Made by a program: the position numbers and the translations under genes. Source: Burkholderiales bacterium (GTDB lineage: Bacteria > Pseudomonadota > Gammaproteobacteria > Burkholderiales > Burkholderiaceae_C). Taken from it: 64,000 nt of DNA. The notes below the pieces were generated by a model. The model saw nothing but the letters and a program-made list of their open reading frames with translations, had not been told where the DNA came from and did no database searches. Below, piece after piece: positions 1 through 8,547 of this stretch; position 1 is the stretch's first letter, and the number at the start of each line of letters is the position of its first letter. Location: the NCBI GenBank assembly GCA_016223165.1, contig JACRPO010000003.1, positions 124,001 through 188,000 on the forward strand, in the 5' to 3' direction.

Positions 1-51
1 CCAGGCCTTGGCCTGGTCGACGGGCAGGACCTGGGTGCTGTTCAGTTCCAT
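1..51 (-). CDS. coxG: CoxG-like SRPBCC protein, N-terminus only (cut by window start)
   Basis: Only the first 17 codons lie in the window; they read MELNSTQVLPVDQAKAW, which matches the usual opening of the carbon monoxide dehydrogenase subunit G family (SRPBCC/START fold). CoxG-type proteins are membrane-recruitment or accessory factors for Cox-type molybdenum hydroxylases. The start lies 31 bases after the coxE-like stop on the same strand, so it looks like the next gene of the same operon. The identification rests on a short peptide plus context. Confidence 0.6.
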   Translation of the reverse strand, partial: MELNSTQVLPVDQAKAW

Positions 52-82
52 GGCGGGGTCGAGTGGTGCCTCGAGAGGTGTT

Positions 83-1384
83 TCACGACGGCGCAAGCGG
101 CCGCGGTGGCGTGGGCGAGGGAGGTGCAGAACGTGAGGCAGGCGAAGCCGCTGAAGCCGCAGAAGCAGCCGAAGCCGGCGAATCACGCGAAGCCTGCACG
201 GCGGACCCCGGCCGTGCCAGCGCCTGCACCAGTTGCGTCAGCGCCTCCAGGTTGTGCACGGGCAGGCACTGGCTCACGTGCGGCAGCATCGCGCGCATGC
301 CGGCGGCGCGCGGCTCGAAACCGGCGTAGCGCAAGAGCGGGTTGAGCCACAGCACGCGCCGCGCGCTCTTGGCCAGGCGTTCCATCTGGAAGGCGAGCTC
401 GGGCGCGTCGCCGCCGTGCTCGAGGCCGTCGCTCACGAGCAGCACGGTGGCGCGGCTGCCGAGCACGCGGCGCGCCCAGCGCTGGTTGAACTCGCGCAGG
501 CAGGCGGCGATGCGCGTGCCGCCGGCCCAGTCGTGCACGCCGGCCATGGCGCGCGCCACGGCGAAATCAGGGTCCTTGCCGCGCAGCCAGGGCGTCAGGC
601 GCGTCAGGCGCGTGCCGAAGACGAAGCTCTCAACGCGCGGGTGCGCCACCGAAAGCAGGTGCGCGAAGTGCAGAAGTACGCGCGAGTAGCGCGACATCGA
701 GCCCGAGATGTCGGCCAGCAGCACGAGCGGCGGCGCCACCTCGACCGCGGCGCGCCAGCGCGGAAGCGCGAAGTCGCCGCCGTGCCGGCCGGCCTCGCGC
801 AGCGTGGCGCGCATGTCGACACGGCCGCGGTGCGATGGCCGCTGCCGCCGCGTCGGCAGCGGCGGGAAGACGAAGCGCAGCTGCGCCAGCTCGCGCAGCG
901 CGCTGCGGTACTCGTCGGCGCTCATCGTCTCGAAGTCGGCGCGGCGCAGGTGCTCGCGCGCGCTCGCGGTGAGCGTCGCCTCGAGCTCGAGCTCCTCCGG
1001 CGGCGGTGGCGGCGGCGGCGCATGCGGCGCGGGCGGGAACAGCGCCTCGCCCAGGCGCCGGTTCTCGCGCACCGGGGGCGGCGCCTGGCTGCGCACTTTG
1101 GGCAGCAGCAGCGCGCGCATGCGGCCGGCGAGGTCGGGGTCGCGCCAGAAGAGCGCGAAGGCCTGGTCGAAGAGGTCCTGGTGCGCGTGCCGCTCGACGA
1201 AGCAGGCGGCGAGCACGGCATGGAAGTCGGTGCGGCTCTCGAGCCCGGCCAGCGGCAAGGCCTTCAACGCGAGCTGGATGCGGTCGCTGCCCACCGGCAT
1301 GCCGGCGGCGCGCAGCACGCGGGCGAAGTGCATCACGTTGGCGGCCAGATGGCCGGGCCGCCCGGCCAGCATGCTGCCATTCAT
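83..1384 (-). CDS. coxE: CoxE-like von Willebrand factor A domain protein
   Basis: A 433-residue protein of the VWA/CoxE family, an accessory factor that works with a MoxR-type ATPase in maturing Cox-type molybdenum hydroxylases (family knowledge). A MIDAS-type metal site DISGSMS is visible at about residues 225-231 inside a VWA fold that fills the C-terminal half. The N-terminal half is helical and carries a run of seven prolines near residues 117-123. An open frame continues far upstream, but that part is only a shadow of the ATPase gene. The start chosen gives a 26-base gap to the ATPase stop. The C-terminus ends in an Ala/Ser/Pro tail. Enzyme role inferred from family and context. Confidence 0.82.
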   Translation of the reverse strand: MNGSMLAGRPGHLAANVMHFARVLRAAGMPVGSDRIQLALKALPLAGLESRTDFHAVLAACFVERHAHQDLFDQAFALFWRDPDLAGRMRALLLPKVRSQAPPPVRENRRLGEALFPPAPHAPPPPPPPEELELEATLTASAREHLRRADFETMSADEYRSALRELAQLRFVFPPLPTRRQRPSHRGRVDMRATLREAGRHGGDFALPRWRAAVEVAPPLVLLADISGSMSRYSRVLLHFAHLLSVAHPRVESFVFGTRLTRLTPWLRGKDPDFAVARAMAGVHDWAGGTRIAACLREFNQRWARRVLGSRATVLLVSDGLEHGGDAPELAFQMERLAKSARRVLWLNPLLRYAGFEPRAAGMRAMLPHVSQCLPVHNLEALTQLVQALARPGSAVQASRDSPASAASAASAASPASRSAPPSPTPPRPLAPS

Positions 1385-1410
1385 GCCCGCACCCGCAGCC
1401 ACACCGGCAC

Positions 1411-2388
1411 TCACACCGCGGCGGCCTGCTGGCGCACGTGCTCGAGCAGCCGCTGCACCTCGTCGCCGTTGACGCGCGCGATGTCGTCCTGGTACTTCAG
1501 CAGCAGGCCGAGCGTGCTCTGCACGATCTCGGGGTCGAGCTGGATGGCGTCGAGCTCGCGCAGCGCGCGCGCCCACTCGATCGTCTCGGCCACGCCGGGC
1601 AGCTTGTAGAGGTCGAGCGTGCGCAGCCGCTGCACGAAGGCGACGACCTCGCCGGCCAGGCGCTCGCCGGCGCCGGGCACGCGCCGGCGCAGGATCTCGG
1701 CCTCGCGCGCCGCATCCGGAAAGCCCACCCAGTGATAGAGGCAGCGGCGCTTGACCGCGTCGTGGATCTCGCGCGTGCGGTTGCTCGTCAGCACGACGAT
1801 CGGCGGGCGCACGGCACGCACCGGGCCGAGCTCGGGAATGGTGATCTGCCACTCCGAGAGCACCTCGAGCAGGAAGGCCTCGAAAGGCTCGTCGGCACGG
1901 TCGAGTTCGTCGATGAGCAGCACCGGCGGCACCTCGCGCGCCGGGTCGATGGCCTCGAGCAGCGCGCGCTTGATGAGGAAGCGCTCGTCGAACAGGCGCG
2001 CGGCCAGCGCGTCTCGTCCGGCGCTGCCGACGCCCTGCCCATCGCTCTGCCCGTTGGTTTCAGCGCCGAGGCCGGCGAGGCGGATCTCCAGCATCTGCCG
2101 CGCGTAGTTCCACTCGTAGGCAGCCCCGGCGAGGTCCAGGCCCTCGTAGCACTGCAGGCGGATGAGCGGCCGCCCGAGCATGGCCGCCAGCGTGCGCGCG
2201 ATCTCGGTCTTGCCGGTGCCCGGCTCGCCTTCGAGGAAGAGCGGGCGCTCGAGCTTGAGCGCGAGGTAGACGACGGTGGCCAGGCGCCGGTCGGCCACGT
2301 AGTCGTGGGCGGCCAGGCGCGCTTGCGTGTCGTCGATGCTGGAGGGCAGTGCCTGCGGCGTGTCGTTGGATGAGTTCACGGCGGGCAT
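1411..2388 (-). CDS. coxD: MoxR-family AAA+ ATPase (CoxD-like)
   Basis: A 325-residue AAA+ ATPase with Walker A GEPGTGKT (residues 54-61) and Walker B LLIDELD (about 157-163), followed by a sensor-1 type TSN and a C-terminal lid. CoxD-type MoxR ATPases act with the VWA protein CoxE in late assembly of the sulfurated Mo/Cu site of CO dehydrogenase; in form II operons a similar chaperone role is assumed. The start at 2388 (MPAVNSSND) is preferred because the 15 codons further upstream run through a perfect 24-bp palindrome that looks non-coding. It is followed after 26 bases by coxE and preceded 44 bases upstream by coxM. Confidence 0.85.
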   Translation of the reverse strand: MPAVNSSNDTPQALPSSIDDTQARLAAHDYVADRRLATVVYLALKLERPLFLEGEPGTGKTEIARTLAAMLGRPLIRLQCYEGLDLAGAAYEWNYARQMLEIRLAGLGAETNGQSDGQGVGSAGRDALAARLFDERFLIKRALLEAIDPAREVPPVLLIDELDRADEPFEAFLLEVLSEWQITIPELGPVRAVRPPIVVLTSNRTREIHDAVKRRCLYHWVGFPDAAREAEILRRRVPGAGERLAGEVVAFVQRLRTLDLYKLPGVAETIEWARALRELDAIQLDPEIVQSTLGLLLKYQDDIARVNGDEVQRLLEHVRQQAAAV

Positions 2389-2401
2389 TGTCGATGCACT
2401 C

Positions 2402-2425
2402 CCTCTGCCCGCATGCGGGCAGAGG
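2402..2425. repeat. Perfect 24-bp palindrome between coxM and coxD
   Basis: The left arm CCTCTGCCCGCA is followed directly by its exact reverse complement. In RNA it would form a strong GC-rich hairpin in the short coxM-coxD intergenic space. No T-tract follows on the minus strand, so it is not a classical intrinsic terminator. It could stabilise the coxSLM part of the transcript or limit read-through into the maturation genes. Confidence 0.7.
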
Positions 2426-2432
2426 CTGGGCA

Positions 2433-3212
2433 TCAGCCCACCGCGCGCGCCGCCAGCACCGGGATCAGCGCGGCGCGGTACTCGGCCGAGCCGTGCAGGT
2501 CGCTGTTGAGGCCGTCGGCCTTCACCGTGGCGCCGGCGAGCGCCGCGGCCGTGTAGTTGGCGGCGAGCCGCTTCTCGAAGTCGGCAACGCGGAAGACGCA
2601 GGGCCCGGCGCCGGTGACGGCGACGCGCACACCCTTGGCCCCCTTGCTGACGAAGACGCCGACGATCGAGAAGCGCGACGCCGGCTGCTTGAACTTCTGC
2701 CAGCCCGCCTTCTCCGGCACCGGGAAGCTGACGGCGGTGATCAGTTCGCCCTCACCGAGCGCCGTCTCGAACAGGCCCTTGAAGAAGTCGTCGGCGGCGA
2801 TGTCGCGCCGGTCGGTGTGCACGGTGGCGCCGAGGCCGAGCACGGCGGCCGGATAACACGCCGCGGGGTCGGCATTGGCGAGGCTGCCGCCGAGGGTGCC
2901 GCGGTTGCGCACCTGGCGGTCGCCGATGTGGCCCGCGAGCTCGGCCAGCGCCGGGATGGCCTTGCGCACGTCGGCGCTCGCCGCCACCTCGGCATGCGTG
3001 GTCATGGCGCCGATCTTGACCGCGCCGCCGGCCACCGTGATGCCGCGCAGCGCGCCGACGCTGGCGAGGTCGACCAGCTTCTCGGGCGCGGCGAGGCCGA
3101 GCTTCATCGCCGAGAGCAGGCTCTGCCCGCCGGCGAGCGCCTGGCCGCCGGCGGCGAGCGCGCTCTTCACGTCGGCGAGGGTGGCGGGCTGGCTGTAATC
3201 GAAGGCTTGCAT
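2433..3212 (-). CDS. coxM: Molybdenum hydroxylase FAD-binding medium subunit (CoxM-like)
   Basis: A 259-residue FAD subunit of the xanthine dehydrogenase/CO dehydrogenase family. The two FAD pyrophosphate-binding motifs are AGGQSLL at 27-33 and TLGGS at 106-110, the latter followed by NADPAACYPA. It passes electrons from the 2Fe-2S subunit to an acceptor. The length is slightly short compared with CoxM of true CO dehydrogenase (about 285). The start at 3212 has a clear GGAGA Shine-Dalgarno sequence. It lies 86 bases downstream of coxL in the order S-L-M, the arrangement usual for form II operons. Confidence 0.9.
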   Translation of the reverse strand: MQAFDYSQPATLADVKSALAAGGQALAGGQSLLSAMKLGLAAPEKLVDLASVGALRGITVAGGAVKIGAMTTHAEVAASADVRKAIPALAELAGHIGDRQVRNRGTLGGSLANADPAACYPAAVLGLGATVHTDRRDIAADDFFKGLFETALGEGELITAVSFPVPEKAGWQKFKQPASRFSIVGVFVSKGAKGVRVAVTGAGPCVFRVADFEKRLAANYTAAALAGATVKADGLNSDLHGSAEYRAALIPVLAARAVG

Positions 3213-3298
3213 GGCGTCTCCTTCCGGTTCGGATCTTGTTCGATGCGGTTGCGGTGTCTCGATGCGGGGCGGGATCGTGTCCTGATCGGCCCGCGGCC

Positions 3299-5650
3299 TC
3301 AGGCGCCGCGCGCCGCCATCCACACCGTGTGCGGCGTCGCCGGCATCGGCACGTCGCGCACGCCAAGCGCGTGGCAGATGGCGTTGATCACCGCCGGCGG
3401 CGAGCCGATGGCGCCAGCCTCGCCGCAACCCTTCACGCCGAGCGGATTGTGCGAGCAGGGCGTGCCCTTCACGGTCTCGACCTTGAAGCTCGGCAGATCG
3501 TCGGCGCGTGGCATCGCGTAGTCCATGTAGCTGCCCGAGAGCAACTGGCCGCTGGAAGTATCGTACACACCGTGCTCGAGCAGCGCCTGGCCGATGCCCT
3601 GCGCGAGGCCACCGTGCACCTGGCCCTCGACGATCATCGGGTTGACGACATTGCCGAAGTCGTCCACCGCGGTGAAGCGGTCGACGCGCACGGCGCCGGT
3701 GGCGCGGTCCACCTCCACCTCGCAGATGTAGCTGCCGGCCGGAAAGGTGAAGTTGCTCGGGTCGTAGAAGGCGTTCTCGTTGAGCCCGGGCTCGAGCTTG
3801 TCGTGCGGGAAGTTGTGCGGCACGTAGGCGGTGAGCGCGACGCTCGCGAACGGCACCGACTTGTCGGTGCCGGCGACCTTGAAGACGCCGCCCTCGAAGA
3901 CCACGTCGCTGTCGGCGGCCTCCATCAGGTGCGCGGCGATCTTGCGGCCCTTGGCGATGACCTTGTCGAGTGCCTTCACGATGGCCGTGCCGCCCACGGC
4001 GAGCGAGCGGCTGCCATAAGTGCCCATGCCGAACAGCACCTTGCCGGTGTCGCCGTGTTCGATGCTCACGTCCTCCATCGGGATGCCGAGGCGGTCAGCC
4101 ACCACCTGCGCAAAGGTGGTCTCGTGCCCCTGGCCATGGCTGTGGCTGCCGGTGAAGACCGTCACCTTGCCGGTCGGGTGCACGCGCACCTCGCCGGCCT
4201 CGAAGAGACCGGCGCGCGCGCCCAGCGCGCCGGCCACCGAACTGGGCGCGATGCCGCAGGCCTCGATGTAGCAGGCGTAGCCGAGGCCGCGCGCCAGGCC
4301 CTTGGCGGCGCTGGCGGCTTTGCGCTTCTCGAAGCCGCCGACGTCGGCGAGCTCGACGGCGCGGCCGAGCGTGGCGTTGTAGTCGCCCACGTCGTAGGTC
4401 AGGCCCACCGGCGTGGCATAGGGGAAGGTGGTGATGAAGTTGCGCCGGCGCAGCTCGGCCGGATCGATCTTCAGCTCGGTGGCCGCCGTCTCGACGATGC
4501 GCTCGAGCAGGTAGGTGGCCTCGGGCCGGCCGGCGCCGCGGTAGGCGTCGACCGGCGCGGTGTTGGTGAACACCGCCTTCACCTCGCACCAGATCCTGGG
4601 CGTCTTGTACTGGCCGGCCAGCAGCGTGGCATGCAGGATGGTCGGGATGCAGCTCGCGAAGGTGGAGAGGTAGGCGCCCATGTTCGCCGTCGTGTCGGCG
4701 CGCAGCGCGAGGAACTGGCCGTTCTTGTCGAGGGCCAGCTCGGCCGTCGTGACATGGTCGCGGCCGTGCGCGTCGGACAGGAACGCCTCGCTGCGGTCGC
4801 ACGTCCACTTGATCGGCCGCTTGACGTGTTTGCTCGCGAAGACGAGCGCCGTCTCCTCGCCGTACAGATAGATCTTGCTGCCGAAGCCGCCGCCGACGTC
4901 GGGCGCGACGACACGCATCTTGTGCTCGGGGACGCCGAGCACGAAGGCGCACATCAGCAAGCGCTCGACGTGCGGGTTCTGGTTGGAGACGTACAGCGTG
5001 TAGCTGTCGGCGTTGACGTCGTAGCTCGCGTTGGCCGCGCGCGGCTCCATCGCGTTGGGGATCAGGCGGTTGTTGCGAAAGGTCAGCGTCGTGACGTGCG
5101 CGGCGCCCTTGAACGCGGCGGCGACGCCGTCCTTGTCGCCGATGCCCCAGTGGTAGCACTGGTTGTCGGGCGCCTCGTCGTGCACGGGGGTGCCGCCGGC
5201 CTTGAAGGCCCTGGCCGTGTCCACCACCGCCGGCAGCTCGTCGTAGTCCACCTCCACCAGCGCGGCGGCCGCCTGGGCCTGCTCGAGCGTGTCGGCGACG
5301 ACGAGCGCGACGCGGTCGCCGACGTAGCGCACCTTGCCGTCGGCGAGCACCGGGTGCCGGGGCTCCTTCATCGGCGTGCCGTCGAGGCTGTTGATGAGCC
5401 AGCCGCAGGGCAGCCCGCCGACGGCTTTGAAGTGCTCGCCGGTGAAGATGCCGAGCACGCCCGGCGCCGCGGCGGCAGCCTTCGTGTCGACGCGCTTCAG
5501 GCGCGCATGCGCGTGCGTCGAGCGCACGAAGACGCCGTAGCTCTGCTGCGGCAGCGTGATGTCGTCGGTGTACTGGCCGCGGCCGGTGAGGAAGCGCGCG
5601 TCTTCGCGGCGCTCGATGGCCTGGCCGACAAATCCCTGGCGTGCGTTCAT
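3299..5650 (-). CDS. coxL: Form II CoxL-like molybdopterin-binding large subunit
   Basis: A 783-residue catalytic subunit of a molybdenum hydroxylase, binding molybdopterin cytosine dinucleotide. The active-site loop reads AYRGAGR at residues 369-375, the signature of form II (CoxL-like, also called BMS) enzymes. True aerobic CO dehydrogenases (form I) carry AYXCSFR, whose Cys holds the copper. The conserved base glutamate is present in GCGEAG (E744). The N-terminal hammerhead domain starts [16 protein letters not shown]. The frame is intact; the open frame continuing upstream to about 6274 is a shadow of coxS. The substrate is therefore unknown: some CO oxidation by form II has been proposed, but purine, aldehyde or N-heterocycle oxidation is equally possible. 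Confidence 0.88.
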   Translation of the reverse strand: MNARQGFVGQAIERREDARFLTGRGQYTDDITLPQQSYGVFVRSTHAHARLKRVDTKAAAAAPGVLGIFTGEHFKAVGGLPCGWLINSLDGTPMKEPRHPVLADGKVRYVGDRVALVVADTLEQAQAAAALVEVDYDELPAVVDTARAFKAGGTPVHDEAPDNQCYHWGIGDKDGVAAAFKGAAHVTTLTFRNNRLIPNAMEPRAANASYDVNADSYTLYVSNQNPHVERLLMCAFVLGVPEHKMRVVAPDVGGGFGSKIYLYGEETALVFASKHVKRPIKWTCDRSEAFLSDAHGRDHVTTAELALDKNGQFLALRADTTANMGAYLSTFASCIPTILHATLLAGQYKTPRIWCEVKAVFTNTAPVDAYRGAGRPEATYLLERIVETAATELKIDPAELRRRNFITTFPYATPVGLTYDVGDYNATLGRAVELADVGGFEKRKAASAAKGLARGLGYACYIEACGIAPSSVAGALGARAGLFEAGEVRVHPTGKVTVFTGSHSHGQGHETTFAQVVADRLGIPMEDVSIEHGDTGKVLFGMGTYGSRSLAVGGTAIVKALDKVIAKGRKIAAHLMEAADSDVVFEGGVFKVAGTDKSVPFASVALTAYVPHNFPHDKLEPGLNENAFYDPSNFTFPAGSYICEVEVDRATGAVRVDRFTAVDDFGNVVNPMIVEGQVHGGLAQGIGQALLEHGVYDTSSGQLLSGSYMDYAMPRADDLPSFKVETVKGTPCSHNPLGVKGCGEAGAIGSPPAVINAICHALGVRDVPMPATPHTVWMAARGA

Positions 5651-5733
5651 GGTGGGTGCGTCCTCGTGGAGCAGGTGGCGGGTCGGGATGCGGTGTCGAG
5701 GGGCCGGGGGGCGCGATGCGCGCCGGGACCCGC

Positions 5734-6210
5734 TCAGGCGGCCTTCATCGCCGCGCCGCCCTGGATCACCGCCTTGACGATGTTGTGATAGCCCGTGCAG
5801 CGGCAGATGTTGCCCTCGAGCGCCTCGCGCACCTGGGCCTCGTCCCGGATGCCGTGGTTCTGCACGAGATCGACGGCGCTCATCACCATGCCCGGGGTGC
5901 AGAAGCCGCACTGCAGCCCGTGGCAGGCCTTGAACGCCGCCTGCATCGGGTGCAGCGTGCCGTCGGCGGCGGCCAGGCCCTCGATCGTCGTGACGCTGCG
6001 CCCGCGCGCCTGCGTGGCGAGCATGTTGCAGCTCTTCACGGCCACGCCGTCCAGGTGCACGGTGCAGGCGCCGCATTGCGCGGTGTCGCAACCCACATGC
6101 GTGCCGGTGAGGCGCAGGTGCTCGCGGATGAACTCGACCAGCAGCGTCTGCGGCGCGACCTCGCGCGTGACGCTCTTGCCGTTGACCTCGAGGGTGATGG
6201 CAGTGCCCAT
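5734..6210 (-). CDS. coxS: Molybdenum hydroxylase 2Fe-2S small subunit (CoxS-like)
   Basis: A 158-residue two-cluster iron-sulfur subunit. The N-terminal plant-ferredoxin type cluster is ligated by C41, C46, C49 and C61; the C-terminal helical cluster uses CGFC (C101, C104) and CRC (C136, C138). It shuttles electrons from the Mo site to FAD. The start at 6210 has a strong GGAGGA ribosome-binding site seven bases upstream; the open frame extends a little further but without support. It is the first gene of the S-L-M-D-E-G operon, with coxL 83 bases downstream. Confidence 0.93.
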   Translation of the reverse strand: MGTAITLEVNGKSVTREVAPQTLLVEFIREHLRLTGTHVGCDTAQCGACTVHLDGVAVKSCNMLATQARGRSVTTIEGLAAADGTLHPMQAAFKACHGLQCGFCTPGMVMSAVDLVQNHGIRDEAQVREALEGNICRCTGYHNIVKAVIQGGAAMKAA

Positions 6211-6271
6211 GCTTCGTCCTCCGTTGAAAGGGTGCCCGACGGTGGATGGTCGAGCCAGAAGTGTGGCGCCG

Positions 6272-6294
6272 CACATGGGGAGTTGCCCCATATG
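6272..6294. promoter_or_regulatory. Inverted repeat upstream of coxS, possible operator
   Basis: ATGGGG (6275-6280) and CCCCAT (6286-6291) form perfect arms around a 5-base spacer, extended by two more pairs after one mismatch. It sits about 62 bases upstream of the coxS start in the only sizeable gap before the operon. Its size and spacing suit a dimeric repressor or activator. No cognate regulator gene is adjacent. Confidence 0.45.
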
Positions 6295-6412
6295 TCCCTG
6301 TTCGCCTATCTACCCAGGTGGCGACGACGCGCCGATGCGTGCTCGTCGCCCTTCGTTGTCGCGTTTCGGAACAGGACGAGCCCTTGCCGAGGCTGCTCGG
6401 GTCGCTCAGCTT

Positions 6413-7330
6413 TCAGCGCGAGCCCGCGGCCCGCGGCGGCAGCGACTTCAGGTACCGGTACATGCCTTCGAGGTCGACGTCGCTCATGGCCGCAAGGGCC
6501 TCGAAGGGCATCACCGCCACCTTGCTGCCGTCCGGGCGCTGGCCGGTGCGCATCATGCGCGCGAAGGCGGCCGCGTCGGCGTAGCGCACCATCGCGCTGC
6601 CCTCGCCCGGCGTGAGGTTGGCGGCCGCGGGCCAGTCGGGCGGCGCGCCGGGCACCTTGCCGCCGCCGTAGCCGGCGCCGTGGCAGCCGATGCACATCTG
6701 CGCCACGTAGCGGCCATGCTCGACCGTCGCGCCCTCGGGCACCGGCTTCTCCGGCGGCAGCCGGTGATCGATGATCGCCGCGGCGTCGCGGATGGCGCCG
6801 TAGCCGTAGAGCACGCGCACCGGCAACGGCAGCTGCAGCACGGCCGCGCCGCCGGCCTGCCTCGCGCTCGCCGCCGGCAGCTGCTTGATGTACGCGACGA
6901 GCGCACCGAGGTCGGCGTCGGTGAGGCGGTTGTAGTCCTGGCTCGGCATGATGAACAGCGGCCGGCCGCCGGGTGCGACGCCATGGCGGACGGCACGCAC
7001 CCAGTCGGCGATCTCGTAGCGCGCGGTCACGCTGCCGCTGCCGTTGCCGATGTGCGGGCCGGCGATCTTCATGCCGTCCTTGTCGATCACCGTGCGGCCG
7101 GCGCCGTCGGCGGCGTGGCAGTCGGCGCAGCCGCGCGTGGTGAAGAGGTAGCGCCCGCGCTCGAGCGCAGCGGCTTCGGTGGGCAGCGCGACCGCCGCCA
7201 CGGCGACCTCGACGCGGCGCGCCATCTTGCGCTCGGCCAGCCAGGTGCCGGCGGCCACGGCCGCGGCGGCGGCCACGGCCAGCACGGCCAACGTGACGAG
7301 GGTCCAGCGGACCCAGGGTTTCATGGTCAT
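6413..7330 (-). CDS. Membrane-anchored dihaem cytochrome c
   Basis: A 305-residue protein with an N-terminal hydrophobic Ala/Val-rich segment (about residues 9-29; uncleaved anchor or signal) and two c-type haem motifs, CADCH at 68-72 and CIGCH at 213-217, so two cytochrome c domains facing the periplasm. Methionines such as that in FIMPSQ and VMPFEA could be axial ligands. The start MTMKPWV at 7330 is chosen because AGAGAG lies seven bases upstream; MKPWV six bases later is an alternative. It lies upstream of and in the same direction as the cox operon. Related molybdenum hydroxylases in Burkholderiales (for example nicotinate-type) often pass electrons to multihaem cytochromes c, so a partnership is plausible but inferred. 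Confidence 0.85.
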   Translation of the reverse strand: MTMKPWVRWTLVTLAVLAVAAAAAVAAGTWLAERKMARRVEVAVAAVALPTEAAALERGRYLFTTRGCADCHAADGAGRTVIDKDGMKIAGPHIGNGSGSVTARYEIADWVRAVRHGVAPGGRPLFIMPSQDYNRLTDADLGALVAYIKQLPAASARQAGGAAVLQLPLPVRVLYGYGAIRDAAAIIDHRLPPEKPVPEGATVEHGRYVAQMCIGCHGAGYGGGKVPGAPPDWPAAANLTPGEGSAMVRYADAAAFARMMRTGQRPDGSKVAVMPFEALAAMSDVDLEGMYRYLKSLPPRAAGSR

Positions 7331-7360
7331 CAGATCGCTCTCTGTTCTGCAGGCGGTGGT

Positions 7361-7450
7361 GGCTGGCCGGCTGGCCGGCTGGCCGGCTGGCCGGCTGGCC
7401 GGATGGCCGGATGGCCGGACGGGCCGGACGGGCCAGACAGGCCGGATGGG
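7361..7450. repeat. Non-coding tandem repeat, 8-bp unit GGCTGGCC
   Basis: Five perfect GGCTGGCC copies (7361-7400) are followed by two GGATGGCC copies and then degenerate 9-base units (GGACGGGCC twice, AGACAGGCC). The array lies between the hemerythrin stop and the cytochrome c start. Each junction is itself palindromic (GGCCGGCTGGCC-like), so it could form cruciforms or hairpins. Arrays of this type expand and contract by slippage. Confidence 0.9.
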
Positions 7451-7545
7451 CAGGCGGACGGCCTGCCTGCCCGCCCTACGTTCGGCGCTGGGACCCGGAT
7501 GCGCGAACCGGGTTCCGCCCGCGTCGGGCGCGGGGTCGCGAGCTG

Positions 7546-8307
7546 TCAGGCAGCGGCTTGCGCAGCAGCGATCGCCTCGACCGCGGCGCGCACCTTGCCG
7601 TGGCGCTCCGGGCTCTGGCGCGCCGCCATCGACGACAGCAGCGTCTCGAACACGTCGGCCGGCATGCCGCCGCGCGCGCCGGCCAGCACCGGCGCCAGTT
7701 CGGCCGTGGCGAGTGCCGGCGCGAACCAGTGCAGCCAGCCGGCCATCGACTGCTGCGACTGGCTGCCGATGATCGCGAGCTCGATGGCGAGCAGTTCCGC
7801 GTCGCTGTAGGCGCTCCACAGGACGGCGTTGTGCACCGTCTCCTCGTGGTGCATGTGCTGGTGGTTCTCGGCCACGAAGAGCGCGAAGTGGCGGTACAGG
7901 CGCAGCGCCGGCTCGCGGCGCAGGGCGGCCGGCGTGGCGGCGAGCGCGAAGGCCTCGCGCTCGAGCGCCTCGATGGCGGCGAGGTGTTCCTCGTGCTCGC
8001 CGGCCACCTGCGAGGCGCTGCCGGGGCGGCGCGCCTCCATCGCCGGGTGCACGAAGCGGTTCTCGTGCATCACGTGCGAGCGCATCTGGGCGAGGAAGGC
8101 GACGAGCGCGCCGGTCATCGTCTGCACCTCGTCGTCGTCGTCGGCGTCGACGGCGCCCAGGCGGGTGAGGGTCTCCGCGCAGCCGACACGGATGGCCTTG
8201 TGGATGCCGGTGTAGAGGTCGAAGCGCGGCGCGACGGGCGGGAGGGCCGAAGCCGGCGAAAGGCCGGCGTCGAAAGCAGGACGGGTGTCCTGGGCGATTG
8301 TTTTCAT
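7546..8307 (-). CDS. Hemerythrin-like (HHE domain) protein
   Basis: A 253-residue protein with the His/Glu pattern of a di-iron hemerythrin fold: H36 in LYTGIHKAIR, HENRFVH at about 81-87, EHEEH at 104-108 and a histidine cluster HQHMHHEE later on. Such proteins bind oxygen, nitric oxide or iron, or sense them. No signal peptide is seen, so it is probably cytosolic. MKTIAQD at 8307 is preferred as start because GGAG lies seven bases upstream; MEIV four codons earlier is possible. The gene is 215 bases upstream of the cytochrome c on the same strand. The specific role is unknown. Confidence 0.85.
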   Translation of the reverse strand: MKTIAQDTRPAFDAGLSPASALPPVAPRFDLYTGIHKAIRVGCAETLTRLGAVDADDDDEVQTMTGALVAFLAQMRSHVMHENRFVHPAMEARRPGSASQVAGEHEEHLAAIEALEREAFALAATPAALRREPALRLYRHFALFVAENHQHMHHEETVHNAVLWSAYSDAELLAIELAIIGSQSQQSMAGWLHWFAPALATAELAPVLAGARGGMPADVFETLLSSMAARQSPERHGKVRAAVEAIAAAQAAA

Positions 8308-8547
8308 GACGATCTCCATGGGGGCGGGGCCTCGGCGGCGCGCGCCGGCGGGCTGCCGGCGACAGGTCGACATGCTCCGGAGATCGCCTTGCAGAGGCAT
8401 CGCCCGAAGGAGCCATCGGCCGCATCGGCCACATCGGCCGGCGGGCCATGGATCGGCCGAGGCGCAGGCCAAGCAGAGAGAGGTGGCGCCGCCGCCTGCG
8501 GCCGCAGTGCCGCAGGCCGAAGCGCGCAGGGCTCGGCCTGCCGGACT

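Noticed and set aside
1385..1852. N-terminal extension of the VWA protein (156 extra codons)
   Set aside because: This part overlaps the ATPase gene in another frame and is Arg/Ala-rich without homology. The VWA family N-terminus begins at the ATG at 1384.
3299..5650. Naming the operon as CO dehydrogenase with confidence
   Set aside because: The active-site loop is AYRGAGR, not the copper-binding form I motif, so the reaction is left open.
3236..5788. An 850-codon plus-strand open frame opposite coxL
   Set aside because: Antisense shadow of the intact coxL gene, with composition typical of GC-driven spurious frames.
5651..6274. Possible CoxS-CoxL fusion, because the coxL frame stays open into coxS
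   Set aside because: coxS is complete in its own frame with a strong ribosome-binding site, and the extended coxL translation over it shows no family similarity.
7361..7450. Tandem repeat considered as a CRISPR array
   Set aside because: Units are 8-9 bases with no spacers, and no cas genes are nearby.
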